Shown here piece by piece: positions 1-9,216 of a stretch of 64,000 nt of DNA. The stretch lies in NCBI GenBank assembly GCA_902168105.1, contig CABHOY010000075.1:372001-436000 (forward strand). The letters run 5' to 3'. The notes beneath the pieces are model-generated. The model searched no databases. It was given only the letters and a program-made list of their open reading frames with translations, and had not been told where the DNA came from. A program made the position numbers and the translations under genes. This DNA is from an uncultured Flavihumibacter sp. (GTDB lineage: Bacteria; Bacteroidota; Bacteroidia; Chitinophagales; Chitinophagaceae). Numbering within the stretch: position 1 is the first letter of the stretch; each line of letters starts with the position of its first letter.

Positions 1-255
1 ACGGATTATACCCGCGCTTCACAAGGCTATTGGTTACGTAATGGCCGGTTTATGGAGGGAATCAGGCGGCTGGCCTTCTACCTAGTTTTAGTGAACGGGA
101 ATCCAAAGAAGACCAGATCGCTGAAAGAACATAAACTGTTCAAGGTTACTACCGATCTAACCGCGCTACCAGTGTCGATTCCACAGGAATTAAAAAGGGT
201 AACAGCTGAAGAGCTGGAGGCAATTAAAAAACGATACCACAAAACAGATGGCTGA
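1..255 (+). CDS. Phage protein upstream of the tape measure gene, 5'-truncated
   Basis: The reading frame is open from the first base of the window, so the gene starts outside and only its last 84 codons are here. An internal ATG at 52 could give a 67-residue product, but the frame before it has no stop. The tail of the protein is basic and ends in a short charged helix. Its stop overlaps the ATG of the tape measure gene by eight bases, which suggests translational coupling. In long-tailed phages the gene just before the tape measure is often a tail assembly chaperone. That role is inferred from position only; no family is recognised. Confidence 0.55.
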   Translation, partial: TDYTRASQGYWLRNGRFMEGIRRLAFYLVLVNGNPKKTRSLKEHKLFKVTTDLTALPVSIPQELKRVTAEELEAIKKRYHKTDG

Positions 256-2395
256 TACCGTAGGACTTAAATTATTACTTGAAGCGGAGATCAAAGAATT
301 TGATTCAGCTATAGACGCGCTTGAAAAGCGAGTTGACGGCTTGTCCACGGGTATGGATCAGTTGTCATCATCTACTACCAATCTTAACAAAGGGTTTAAT
401 AAACTTACTCCAGGAAGTCGGGCATCGCTCGCTGGTATAACAAACCTCGAAGATGCGGTTAAAAGTGGAGCTGCGATTTTTACCGGGTACGTTCATTCTC
501 TGGAAGGAGTGGGAAAGGCCGCCGCTTCATCGATAGCCGGAAATCAAGCAGCAAGTTCAGCAGCGGAACAGGTTAGAGACGCGGTAGAAGGGGCGGCAGA
601 AGGGAACGAATCTGTTACAGAATCAATCAGCGGTCCAGCTGGGGCGGCGGCGGCAACTGCTTTAATAACAGGTCTGTTTGTAAAATTTGCATTTTCAGGC
701 TTGTCTTTAAGCCAGGTGTTAGAGGGAACCACTGTTGCGCTGTCTGAGACGGAGAAGGCTCAATCAGCTTTCAATAAGGAAATATCACAAAGCGAGGTTG
801 ACGCCAAAGCAGAGATCAATACACTTGAATCATTGGTAGCCATTGCCAGTGACGAATTAAGGTCGAGGGAAGAGCGAACTTCTGCTGTTAAGGTGTTAAA
901 CGATAAATACCCGGAATACCTAAAAAATCTCACAGATGAAAAAATAGGGACTGACGAGGCGACTACCGCTATTGCGAATCAGGTCGATTTGCTTTTAACG
1001 AAAAGTCAGGTGCTGGGCGCTCAAAAAGCATATGAAAAAGCATTAGGAGTTCAGGCCGAAGCGAGCTACAATGTGGAGCAAAAGCGTTTAGAGGCCCAGA
1101 AAGAAGCCACTGAACTGGCTGGTGGACAAACGAATTTCTTTAAAGAACAGGTGCGTCTGGTACGGGATGTTGTTAACTCGATCAAGGAGAATGGGATTAG
1201 CAACAAAGGATTTTCTATTATCGAAAAAGCTAGTAAGGATTTGACAGATGCCAACACGTTGGTAGATGTCTTCAAGTCAAACCTGGACAACATTATTGAT
1301 AGTGCTTCGGGAAAGGGATTTCTTGATAAAATACTCGGAAGTCCGGAAGCAAAGGACAAGCAAGAGAAAAAAGTAAAGACGGTTGCTGATGTTGTCAAGA
1401 CTTTAGATAGTGCGTTGACGGCAATAGATGCGCAGGCCGCCCTTACGGGTGCTACTTTCGACAGTGTTGCTAAAGACAAAATCACATCCTTACAAAAAGC
1501 GTTCGAGGACCTTATCAAACTGGGATTAAAACCAACTTCCCCTGAAATTCAGAACATAGCTACCCAAATGAATGCCCTGGGTGATAAGATACTCGGTGAT
1601 AAACCAATAGTCACTAAGCTGGTTCAGGGGCTTGGAAAGCAGGTAAAAACGACTAAAGTAAAAACACTTACGCCCGATGAGTTGTCAGGTATACTGGGAA
1701 TACCGAAAGGGAATAATCTATATCTGGATTACAAAGCCAAACCTGAAGTAGTATTCGAGGAAACACCAGGAATTGAACATGGCAAAGAAGCTGCTGCAAA
1801 TTTTGCCAAGAAAAACGCTGAAATAGCAGCGGCGGGGAAAGTAGCATTTGATAAAAACTACATACAGTGGGGGAACGCATTGGATCAGAACTTAGGTCCG
1901 GCTATCGTTGATCTTGGGTCTCAGATTCAGGGTGCTGTTTCATCTGCTGCAGTTGGAATAGGCGAAGCTATTGGAGGATTAATAACGGGTAAAAACGGCC
2001 TGGAAAGTGTATTTGGTGGCATCCTCGGTTTGATGGCTGACTTTATCGTCTCCTTTGGTAAGTCACTGATAGAAGCCGCTACGCTTCGAATAATAGCCGA
2101 AAAAGCACTGCTGGTTAATCCGTATTTGGCGCTGGCTGCCGGTATTGGTGCGGTGGCAATAGGTACAGCGTTGAAAAATAGTATTCCAGCATTCGCAGGC
2201 GGCGGTACAGTCACCGGTCCAACTATGGCAATGGTAGGGGATAACCCGTCAGGAGTTGAATATATGATTCCTAAAGAAGTTCTTGATAGGCTTAAAGGCG
2301 GGTCCCGCGATATCTCCGGGACTTTTGTAGTCAAAGGAAGCGATCTGGTATCAGTACTGGGAAGAGCACAAAAAGAACAAAAAAGATATAAGTAA
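248..2395 (+). CDS. Phage tail tape measure protein (short, 715 aa)
   Basis: This protein would set tail length and help eject DNA in a long-tailed phage. The N-terminal 60 residues look coiled-coil. There is a Gly/Ala-rich hydrophobic segment near residues 130-155 and a longer hydrophobic stretch near 560-645. The C-terminus carries a Gly-rich turn followed by MVGDNPSGVEYMIPKEVL, a motif common at the ends of tape measure proteins. At 715 residues it is short for the family, implying a short tail or a second protein sharing the job. Start and stop overlap both neighbours (the TAATG junction at 2393-2397), so it belongs to one tail operon. Confidence 0.85.
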   Translation: MADTVGLKLLLEAEIKEFDSAIDALEKRVDGLSTGMDQLSSSTTNLNKGFNKLTPGSRASLAGITNLEDAVKSGAAIFTGYVHSLEGVGKAAASSIAGNQAASSAAEQVRDAVEGAAEGNESVTESISGPAGAAAATALITGLFVKFAFSGLSLSQVLEGTTVALSETEKAQSAFNKEISQSEVDAKAEINTLESLVAIASDELRSREERTSAVKVLNDKYPEYLKNLTDEKIGTDEATTAIANQVDLLLTKSQVLGAQKAYEKALGVQAEASYNVEQKRLEAQKEATELAGGQTNFFKEQVRLVRDVVNSIKENGISNKGFSIIEKASKDLTDANTLVDVFKSNLDNIIDSASGKGFLDKILGSPEAKDKQEKKVKTVADVVKTLDSALTAIDAQAALTGATFDSVAKDKITSLQKAFEDLIKLGLKPTSPEIQNIATQMNALGDKILGDKPIVTKLVQGLGKQVKTTKVKTLTPDELSGILGIPKGNNLYLDYKAKPEVVFEETPGIEHGKEAAANFAKKNAEIAAAGKVAFDKNYIQWGNALDQNLGPAIVDLGSQIQGAVSSAAVGIGEAIGGLITGKNGLESVFGGILGLMADFIVSFGKSLIEAATLRIIAEKALLVNPYLALAAGIGAVAIGTALKNSIPAFAGGGTVTGPTMAMVGDNPSGVEYMIPKEVLDRLKGGSRDISGTFVVKGSDLVSVLGRAQKEQKRYK

Positions 2396-4281
2396 TGGCA
2401 TACGGTCTTAAATATTACTTCGAGTTTGAGGATGAACATCCAGTATCCCCCGTAGAGTGGCGGGTGGAACTACTACGTAATGGATATACGGGATCTGCTA
2501 CAGAGATACCCTTCCAGGACATACGGCCACTGGTCATTGAACAGTCGGGGGAAGAAGAAGAGAAGTTCACTCCTATGATCGGTAGTAAGGCAAGCGTGAC
2601 CTATTGCTATGATGGAGAAAGTGACGCGCCTATACCCGAAGAATTTATAAACATTACAGAAGATGATTACCAGATGGTAGTTTATCGTGGCGGTTCCCTG
2701 TATTGGAAGGGTTTTGTCAAACCCGATAACGCTCAATACCCCTGGGTACCGGCTCCATTCACTTTTAAGATCAACGCTACGGACTACTTTAACGGATTCC
2801 GTGGTATTGAAATGGACCTGAATAAAGACGGGATCTTCTACTATGGTTTTTTCACGCTGGGAGAGTTTATCCAGCGCACTATATTTCATGCTGTGGGTTA
2901 TGATGTCGCTGTGAATGTGTTGTACAATATAAGTCCTGATGTTATTTCAGGTAACATCATGGAAGATCTGTATTTGCATACAGACGCCTTTTACACCATT
3001 GATAAGGGGGCAGATACGGTGTACGATGCCCTTAAAAAAGTCATGCTAAATCTTGGAGCCCGGCTGTTTTATTCTGCAGGTGAATACTGGATTCAAAGGA
3101 TCGCTGATATAGGTTCCTCATCTTATAACGTTATCAGAATCACACCAGGTGACCTGGAAGGTACTTTACACACCATAACTGACGTCAGCCGTAATCTACC
3201 TGGTGACGTGTTTTTTTACGAAATGTCTCAAATTCTGCGGATTGATCCAGGTATCAAAAGGCAGGACTTCAAATATGAAATCAAAGGGTTAAACCGGGTG
3301 AAGAATTTTAAATGGGATGACGTAGCGGCCCCACCATCTTCACCCGACCAGGTAGCTGAATTTAATGGCCCAAACCCGGGTTCCGGTATGGAGATAGTTC
3401 AAACAGGTACTGGAACTACTGACGATCCGCACGGACTGTACATCTTCGGCACTGGCGATGTCTCTATAGGCGCTCAAATAAGCCAGCCGTTAGGGCATAT
3501 TGCTACGGGCCAATATGTCGAGCTGGACCTAAAGGCATATGTATACTATACCACTGGTCAGAGATTCTCCCTGGTGCTCATACCCCCGTTGGGCGGTGCC
3601 ATTTATTACCTCACAGGAGATGGGGACTGGACAGAATACCCTTCTGAAATATTACTTACAGCTGATAAAAAGTCAAGGCTTGGAACGCTGTCTATCTCCT
3701 CCAAGAAAGTGCCTAAAAACGATGGGGGGTATAATATAGGCTTTGGGATTATCGGCATCCAAAATGCAGATGATCCGGACGATCCGGTGCCACCTCTCTC
3801 TATCCCGCATAATATATTATTGCCGGTGTTTGTGAGGATTTACAATAACCTGGTGTATGAGGTAAATGGCAAAGTAATCAACAACAAGCGCTATTCACAG
3901 ACACCAGATGAAATCCCCATGTTCTTCCTCGATATCGCTGATCCGAATATTTCTAACTGCATTTTCTACAATGCATCAGGAACAATGAAGCCTCTCCCGG
4001 TTAATAATTGGGGTGGCAAATCTATTGATGAACGAATGGGGTTGTCCAGGCTTGACCAGTATAACGAGCAGTCATATGTATTTGAGGGAGATATTCTCAC
4101 AAATAGCTTACAGTTTCATCAACACCTGGTAATGGGTGACGCGCCCCTGGCTGGGAAGAAAATGCTTGCTATAAATGATAGCTACGATGTTAAGGCCGCA
4201 TTGCACTCTGTTTTATATGCTGAAATAAAGGACAACGGTACAGGAGATGGTACGTATTCAACAACGTCAAAGAGCAAGTAA
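2395..4281 (+). CDS. Phage tail/baseplate protein, unrecognised family
   Basis: A 628-residue acidic, beta-rich protein with no signal peptide or membrane segment. It lies directly after the tape measure gene, where distal tail, hub or tail-tip proteins are found, so a structural tail-tip role is inferred from position. It contains many aromatic and Gly residues and ends in a low-complexity Ser/Thr/Lys tail. The ATG overlaps the previous stop by one base, and its own stop overlaps the next ATG by one base (TAATG at 4279-4283), a strongly coupled tail operon. No catalytic motif is apparent. Confidence 0.68.
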   Translation: MAYGLKYYFEFEDEHPVSPVEWRVELLRNGYTGSATEIPFQDIRPLVIEQSGEEEEKFTPMIGSKASVTYCYDGESDAPIPEEFINITEDDYQMVVYRGGSLYWKGFVKPDNAQYPWVPAPFTFKINATDYFNGFRGIEMDLNKDGIFYYGFFTLGEFIQRTIFHAVGYDVAVNVLYNISPDVISGNIMEDLYLHTDAFYTIDKGADTVYDALKKVMLNLGARLFYSAGEYWIQRIADIGSSSYNVIRITPGDLEGTLHTITDVSRNLPGDVFFYEMSQILRIDPGIKRQDFKYEIKGLNRVKNFKWDDVAAPPSSPDQVAEFNGPNPGSGMEIVQTGTGTTDDPHGLYIFGTGDVSIGAQISQPLGHIATGQYVELDLKAYVYYTTGQRFSLVLIPPLGGAIYYLTGDGDWTEYPSEILLTADKKSRLGTLSISSKKVPKNDGGYNIGFGIIGIQNADDPDDPVPPLSIPHNILLPVFVRIYNNLVYEVNGKVINNKRYSQTPDEIPMFFLDIADPNISNCIFYNASGTMKPLPVNNWGGKSIDERMGLSRLDQYNEQSYVFEGDILTNSLQFHQHLVMGDAPLAGKKMLAINDSYDVKAALHSVLYAEIKDNGTGDGTYSTTSKSK

Positions 4282-4796
4282 TGGAGATACTGGGAAATAA
4301 TCTGTTCTTATTGGTACGAGATGCGGAGGGGACTTACTATCCGATCGCATGTGATAAGTCCTGTACCATTTCACTTTCCCGGCCAATGATTAACGTCACT
4401 GGACCAGGTAGCGGTAAGTGGAAGCGGATTATTCCGGGGGCAGGTATTGAGGCTGTGGTATCTGGTGATGGCCTGGTGAACTATAATGCGCATACATCAG
4501 CAGCAGATCTGCAGAAGAAATTAATAGCGGGTACGCTGATTCGGATGATGAGTGAAGTAGATACTGGGGATGGAATGGTCCTATATGAAATGAACGGATA
4601 TGTTGAAAGTATTGAGATCACTGGCGCCGTAAATGACTTCTGCACTTTTACTTACAGTATCCCCATAGATGGGGAAGTTAAAATTACCGATGAAGCGGGG
4701 AAAGAAGAGGAAATGGGAGTACAAAATCTACTGTTACTTTTCCCTGGAGGTGAAACGTTTGATATTGACAATAACGATAACAGTTTAATGATATAA
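4281..4796 (+). CDS. Small phage tail protein, unrecognised family
   Basis: A 171-residue acidic protein that looks all-beta. The first half has alternating hydrophobic residues and Gly-rich turns, and the C-terminus is very acidic (EEEMG and DIDNNDN). Its size and fold pattern would fit a tail tube-like or baseplate accessory protein. However, it lies after the tape measure gene, where tail tube genes are not usually found, so a baseplate accessory role is as likely. It is coupled to the previous gene by a one-base overlap, and the next ATG is one base after its stop. Function is inferred from context only. Confidence 0.62.
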   Translation: MEILGNNLFLLVRDAEGTYYPIACDKSCTISLSRPMINVTGPGSGKWKRIIPGAGIEAVVSGDGLVNYNAHTSAADLQKKLIAGTLIRMMSEVDTGDGMVLYEMNGYVESIEITGAVNDFCTFTYSIPIDGEVKITDEAGKEEEMGVQNLLLLFPGGETFDIDNNDNSLMI

Positions 4797-4797
4797 T

Positions 4798-7059
4798 ATG
4801 GCCAACAAGACTTTAACGAATATTACGCCATTAGCAGTAGTTAATAATCAAACACTGGTGGCTGCTGCAAACGCAAATGGAGTGCTTGGCGGTGTATCAG
4901 TGGAGGATCTAGGAGCCGCCATTGGAACATCTACAGCCGTTGCATATAGAGGGGCGGCATCCACGGCCACCAATCCCGGTACGCCAGACAATCCCGAATA
5001 CTATTCATTTTCCACGGCCGGCACTTACACAAACTTCAAGGATCAGGCGAATGCATCAATAGTGGTTAACGCTAACGAAGCTGGCAATTTAACTTTCAAT
5101 GGAACGTATTGGACCAAACAGGTTTTACCATTGGATTTGAGCGGTTACGCTACTACAGCGAGTCTGACCACTTTACAAAACCAGGTAAATACTGTAATAA
5201 CTGCAGGCAGTGAATTTGCGGTGAGCTTAACTAATGGGTTCCTTAACAGTGCAGGTGCATTTAGCGCATCTGCTAACTGGCGTGCAACGGATTACATAGC
5301 TGTTACTCCCGGTACTGAATGGCAGTACAAAGGATTAACTAATGGATCGTCGTTTGCGGTTATGGGTTATAACGATGCTAACACCTTTATTTCCGCAATC
5401 CTTACACAAGTAGATTATCACCTGGCGTACCAAACATTCACTATCCCTGCGGGCATTACTAAAATACGCGCATCTGCACGCATGTTGGGCGGTGACGTGT
5501 TCAGCCTAATGTCTCCTGCATTGGTGGACGCTGTTAATGTATCGGGCTTGCCCGCCCTTGAATCTACGGTTTCTGCTAATAAAGCCAATCTCGATTTTGT
5601 TGTATCAAATTTTGATTATGCCACTACACCAAGCGCGGGTTATATTGGGACTAACGGTGCTTTCGTGGTTGCTGCTAACTGGAGGGCTACTCCCTTTGTT
5701 GCAGTAAAAGCGGGGGATAAAATCCAATATAAAGGTAATGCCAGTCTATCAGCAGTAGCTGTTGTTGCGTATGACGCTTCTCAGTCTTTCTTATCAATTT
5801 TGTACGACGCTGATGATACAGCTACTTTGACAGATATAAGCATTCCGTCTGGCGTCGCATATATTCGCTCATCAGCGCGTATGTTACCTGGTGATACGTT
5901 CATAGCGAACGTTATTAATTTCAAACTCTCCACTGGATCAGGTGCAGCAGAAAATATACGCTTTTTTTCGCCAAAGGTAGCCTGGGCCAAACAGGGTGAT
6001 GAGTTTCGCATGTATCCAGGAGGTATTGTAAGTAAAAACTATAAAGACCGACATATAGATGTACTGACGGATATGATCAATTCAAACGAGGACTTTATAT
6101 CATACAGTCCAGGCGGTGCAGATAATGACAAGGTTATTAAAACCTACCTGCGAGGCCTGGATGGCGGTCTAACGCTGATGGGGAATACCACTGTTAAGAT
6201 AACGCACGTCACTCAATCACCTGCATCTGCCGTAAATGTCATATGTCTTGGAGATAGCCTGACATACGGAGCGGCTAACGCAGGAATAGCCGGTGCTTAT
6301 CCTAATGAATTTTCCCGCCGTTTAACAGGCACCGGCACAGCACTCATGACTGGTGCACAAAGTCCCGCAGCTTTGGCGCTTACGAATATTTACTTCCGTG
6401 GAACCCTGGGTGACCAACCGATCAAACATGAAGGTCGCGGTGGATGGGGTATTAATACTTATCTGACACTGGCAAGCCAGAGCGCTGATACTAATGCTTT
6501 TTGGAACCCAGGCACCCTCCAGTTCGATCTGAGTTACTATTTAACGCAGAACAGTTTTAATGCGGCGCAAACTACGGGCGGCGTCGATGCTACCGGCTCC
6601 AACTTAGTAATTTACCTATTCCTCGGGTGGAACCATGTTTACAGCGGCACTGTTGCGGCGGCGCAAACATACCTAAACACTATGCTCGATTTGATCCATA
6701 CGCAGAAATCAGGATGTAAGATTAAGTTATTGGGGATGCAAACACCGCCAGACAGGAATTTGAAGAGCACCAGGGGCAATGTCTCTCCTGAACAGGTTAT
6801 GCGGGAAGCCATTATCCCTTATGCAGAAGCCTGGCAGGCATCAGCAGAGGCTCGGAGTTCATGGGTTGAGTTCGTGCCAATAGCGCCGTTTTTTCATCCT
6901 GAAGGATGCTACCCTGTATCGAATAAGGTAATACACCCGCGAAGCGCGACCACTTATCCATACAGTACCGATTACGTACATCCCGATAAGCCGGGATACG
7001 CTCAGATAGCAGATGTGTGCTATTACAATTTCCTTTATAACTATTGCCGTCTCTCTTAA
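4798..7059 (+). CDS. Tail fibre/tailspike-like protein with C-terminal SGNH esterase
   Basis: A 753-residue modular protein. The N-terminal ~130 residues resemble a phage attachment domain. Two copies of a ~100-residue module follow (about residues 145-245 and 279-377), both containing NWRAT and a Gly-rich core ending in RMLxGD; they may bind carbohydrate. The C-terminal domain has the SGNH/GDSL hydrolase blocks: GDS with Ser487, GWN with Gly610 and Asn612, and DYVH with Asp725 and His728. Such domains usually deacetylate surface polysaccharide. The likely role is host glycan binding and de-esterification during adsorption. The catalytic residues are seen in the sequence; the substrate is unknown. 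Confidence 0.85.
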   Translation: MANKTLTNITPLAVVNNQTLVAAANANGVLGGVSVEDLGAAIGTSTAVAYRGAASTATNPGTPDNPEYYSFSTAGTYTNFKDQANASIVVNANEAGNLTFNGTYWTKQVLPLDLSGYATTASLTTLQNQVNTVITAGSEFAVSLTNGFLNSAGAFSASANWRATDYIAVTPGTEWQYKGLTNGSSFAVMGYNDANTFISAILTQVDYHLAYQTFTIPAGITKIRASARMLGGDVFSLMSPALVDAVNVSGLPALESTVSANKANLDFVVSNFDYATTPSAGYIGTNGAFVVAANWRATPFVAVKAGDKIQYKGNASLSAVAVVAYDASQSFLSILYDADDTATLTDISIPSGVAYIRSSARMLPGDTFIANVINFKLSTGSGAAENIRFFSPKVAWAKQGDEFRMYPGGIVSKNYKDRHIDVLTDMINSNEDFISYSPGGADNDKVIKTYLRGLDGGLTLMGNTTVKITHVTQSPASAVNVICLGDSLTYGAANAGIAGAYPNEFSRRLTGTGTALMTGAQSPAALALTNIYFRGTLGDQPIKHEGRGGWGINTYLTLASQSADTNAFWNPGTLQFDLSYYLTQNSFNAAQTTGGVDATGSNLVIYLFLGWNHVYSGTVAAAQTYLNTMLDLIHTQKSGCKIKLLGMQTPPDRNLKSTRGNVSPEQVMREAIIPYAEAWQASAEARSSWVEFVPIAPFFHPEGCYPVSNKVIHPRSATTYPYSTDYVHPDKPGYAQIADVCYYNFLYNYCRLS

Positions 7060-7069
7060 CTATCATCGG

Positions 7070-7369
7070 ATGATACACTTACTGACTACACAAATAACTG
7101 ATACGTTTCTCCCTAATCTCGGGGAGAAGCTTACCCTTATTGCAGCTATGGGCTATTTCCTCTACTACTTTATGAAAGAGTTAAAGCAGGTTCGGGAACA
7201 GATGGACCGGAAACAAATGGAGTACGATAAAAAGTTCGAATCAATGTTTGAACGGGTGGCTGAAATGGACCGGAAGCATCTGGAGGCACTTAACAAAGCA
7301 TCAGAGAGCAACGATAGGCTGGCCGATGCTGTTGATTCGCTAAAAGACCAATTACAAAAAAAAGTTTAA
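7070..7369 (+). CDS. Holin-like small membrane protein with coiled coil
   Basis: A 99-residue protein with one membrane segment near residues 16-34, followed by a highly charged coiled-coil tail rich in Met, Lys, Glu and Gln. This is the layout of single-span holin-like proteins such as the BhlA type. I chose the ATG at 7070 rather than 7013 because the earlier one lies inside the esterase gene and would add an unrelated hydrophobic stretch. The stop is two bases before the next start. Position between the tail fibre and the endolysin supports a lysis role. Holin activity is inferred. Confidence 0.6.
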   Translation: MIHLLTTQITDTFLPNLGEKLTLIAAMGYFLYYFMKELKQVREQMDRKQMEYDKKFESMFERVAEMDRKHLEALNKASESNDRLADAVDSLKDQLQKKV

Positions 7370-7371
7370 CC

Positions 7372-8052
7372 ATGAAACAAGTTACTCAACGACTGATCAT
7401 TGCATTTTTATTGATTGTCGTCACAGCCCTATCATTGGAGACCTGCTTCAGAAAGGAATCAGAGAACGCAATCCTAAAAGATATTGTGGAGGTCAAACAG
7501 GATAGTACGACCTACTGGAAGGATCTATATGGACAGGAGCATGCAAGGAAAATACAGTCAGAGGCTAATTATTCATCCTTACAGTTAGTGCATAGAGATT
7601 TACTTGATAGCATACAGGTCAGAACTGGTGTTAAGGATGATGACCTACAGGGGGTAACCGCTGCCGGCTCCGTTGCAGCGGGAAAGGTTCGGCCTATTGT
7701 TGATACAATCTATTTGCCGGATAGTACCAGATTGTTTAAGTTATCATATAATGATCGGTGGCTGGATCTATCTGGTATAGTGGGACAGGACCCCGTAATT
7801 GACTACAGGTTTACGGATTCTATCGTTTTTACTTCATATCGAAAGCGTACTGGTTTCCTGAAGAGGCAAACTTATGTTGATGGGTATTCTCTTAACCCTA
7901 ATGTCCGGATCACTGGGATCACCGGCATTAGGGTTGATGATCGTCGGTCGCATCGATTCAGCGTTGGGCCTTATCTCGGGTATGGTTGGAATGGCGATAG
8001 ATGGTCGCCTTCTGCCGGCGTATCCGTGCAGTTATCGCTTATTAAGTTCTGA
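7372..8052 (+). CDS. Spanin-like membrane-anchored phage protein
   Basis: A 226-residue protein with an N-terminal membrane anchor (about residues 8-24), a coiled-coil-prone region to about residue 85, and a C-terminal part of alternating hydrophobic residues ending in SVGPYLGYGWNGDRWSPSAG and a final beta-like strand. The tail resembles an outer-membrane strand, so the protein could span the periplasm. It lies two bases after the holin-like gene and before the endolysin, where spanins are expected in phages of Gram-negative hosts. Spanin function is an inference; no sequence family was recognised. Confidence 0.62.
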   Translation: MKQVTQRLIIAFLLIVVTALSLETCFRKESENAILKDIVEVKQDSTTYWKDLYGQEHARKIQSEANYSSLQLVHRDLLDSIQVRTGVKDDDLQGVTAAGSVAAGKVRPIVDTIYLPDSTRLFKLSYNDRWLDLSGIVGQDPVIDYRFTDSIVFTSYRKRTGFLKRQTYVDGYSLNPNVRITGITGIRVDDRRSHRFSVGPYLGYGWNGDRWSPSAGVSVQLSLIKF

Positions 8053-8059
8053 TTACCAT

Positions 8060-8206
8060 ATGGGAAAGGTAGTAGCCTACAATCAAGCAATAGGAGCAAA
8101 CGTAATGTTTGCAATTGTGTTTGGTTTAACAGTTATCATATTCACAGTTTTAATATTCAATTATGCATTTAGGAGAAAAAGGAGAGAAGCTGATAAAGCA
8201 CTTTGA
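8060..8206 (+). CDS. Very small membrane protein overlapping the endolysin start
   Basis: A possible 48-residue protein with one strong membrane segment (about residues 15-36) and a basic tail (RRKRREADK). The ATG at 8060 is seven bases after the previous stop. An upstream in-frame ATG at 7874 lies inside the previous gene and is unlikely. Its last 44 bases overlap the endolysin gene in another frame, the compact arrangement seen in phage lysis cassettes with holin/antiholin pairs. It may be a second holin or antiholin. It is short enough to be chance, although the hydrophobic core and basic end argue for a real protein. Confidence 0.42.
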   Translation: MGKVVAYNQAIGANVMFAIVFGLTVIIFTVLIFNYAFRRKRREADKAL

Positions 8207-8651
8207 AAGCTGCAGGTTGGATGCTTACCAGGACAGCAAAGGTATATGGACTATCGGGTGGGGTAATACCTCGTATGAAAATGGCGCCAGGGTAAAGGAG
8301 GGGGACCATGTATCACAGCATAGAGCAGATGAGTTGTTCCGACGGATCTCTCAGAAGTTCGTAAACGAGGTCAGTTACCTGACCAGAGGTATCCAGCTGC
8401 AGCAACATCAATTTGATGCGCTTGTGTCCTTCGCTTACAATGTGGGTGCTGACATTGATGCAGATGAAATAGCGGAAGGCCTGGGAGATAGCACCTTATT
8501 ACGGTTGATCCTTGAGAATACTGATCATCCCGGAATTTCAGGAGAGTTTCTGAAATGGAACGAATCTGGAAGAAAGGTTCTGCCAGGGCTAATCCGGCGG
8601 AGGAAATCGGAAGCATATCTTTATACAACAGGAGGACTAAACCTTCTTTGA
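8163..8651 (+). CDS. Phage endolysin, GH24 lysozyme (T4/P22 type)
   Basis: A 162-residue muramidase that would cleave the MurNAc-GlcNAc bond of host peptidoglycan at lysis. The GH24 triad is visible near the N-terminus: Glu15 in HFE, Asp24 in YQD and Thr30 in WTIGWGNT. The later QFDALVSFAYNVG and GLIRRRKSEAYLY segments are also typical. There is no signal peptide or SAR anchor, so release depends on a holin, which fits the small membrane proteins just upstream. Length is normal for the family. It is the last clearly intact prophage gene before the accessory strip. Confidence 0.93.
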   Translation: MHLGEKGEKLIKHFESCRLDAYQDSKGIWTIGWGNTSYENGARVKEGDHVSQHRADELFRRISQKFVNEVSYLTRGIQLQQHQFDALVSFAYNVGADIDADEIAEGLGDSTLLRLILENTDHPGISGEFLKWNESGRKVLPGLIRRRKSEAYLYTTGGLNLL

Positions 8652-8665
8652 AAACTAAAATTAAC

Positions 8666-8766
8666 ATGGATAAAGAAGCTCTCAAGACGTTTTTTAAGGT
8701 GCATTATTCGGCCTATTAATTTGGGGTATCTCATTTATTATTGTGCATATTCTCAAAGTAATTTGA
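8666..8766 (+). pseudogene. Possible frame-broken small phage membrane protein
   Basis: An ATG at 8666 opens a frame that stops after 17 codons. In the neighbouring frame, bases from about 8698 to 8766 encode a convincing membrane helix (GALFGLLIWGISFIIVHILK) without its own start. Adding one G at the two-G run near 8698 would join the two into a 33-residue single-span protein. This suggests a one-base deletion in a small phage gene, or a sequencing error. It rests only on reading frames and composition. Confidence 0.25.
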
Positions 8767-8823
8767 CAGTAAATCAAAGATTTGATAGTACCCGAGCCGG
8801 GGATTCTTGTCCGTTTTTTGCGG

Positions 8824-9216
8824 TTATGAAAGCCTCGATTTAAGCATTTCATCCAGCTCTTGTTCATCTATATCTTTCTTATCGCTTTTATCGTAAATGG
8901 AAAGGAGATATACTTCCCCTTCGATGATATGGACATTTATTATAATCCTAGCCCCGTATGATTTCCCACAGTTCTTTCCGCTAATCTTCATACGTACTTT
9001 GTAGCACGACTTACCAAGAGAATCGTTTCCAGTTATGGGGTCTTGTTTTAGTTGCTGATTGAGCGCAATTATGTCTTGGCTAATGAGAGGGTATCGTCGT
9101 TTTAAGTACCTAGCATCTTCTTCGAACTGTGTGGTAGTATAAACATCAAAAGTCTTTGAGGAAGTCGTCGAGGGTGCGGCCGGCTCTTTTCCCTTCGTGG
9201 ATTTCTTTTGCTTCAT
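8824..9216 (-). CDS. RelE/ParE-superfamily toxin
   Basis: A 130-residue protein. From residue 23 on (FDVYTTTQFEEDARYLKRRYP) it follows the pattern of RelE/ParE/HigB toxins: a short first strand, two basic helices, then beta strands ending in VYLLSIYDKSDKKD. The usual targets of this superfamily are ribosome-bound mRNA or gyrase; which applies here cannot be told. The only in-frame start is at 9216, inside the antitoxin gene. The first ~22 residues are a Lys/Pro/Ser/Thr-rich extension made of overprinted sequence, unusual for a RelE-like toxin. It is co-transcribed with the antitoxin just upstream. Confidence 0.75.
   Translation of the reverse strand: MKQKKSTKGKEPAAPSTTSSKTFDVYTTTQFEEDARYLKRRYPLISQDIIALNQQLKQDPITGNDSLGKSCYKVRMKISGKNCGKSYGARIIINVHIIEGEVYLLSIYDKSDKKDIDEQELDEMLKSRLS

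Noticed and set aside
8788..8805. An 18-base stretch resembling the 3' end of a tRNA on the minus strand, possibly a phage attachment core
   Set aside because: The preceding bases do not form a T-arm, no tRNA body is present on either side, and the orientation does not fit integration of the prophage to its left. It is probably a chance likeness.
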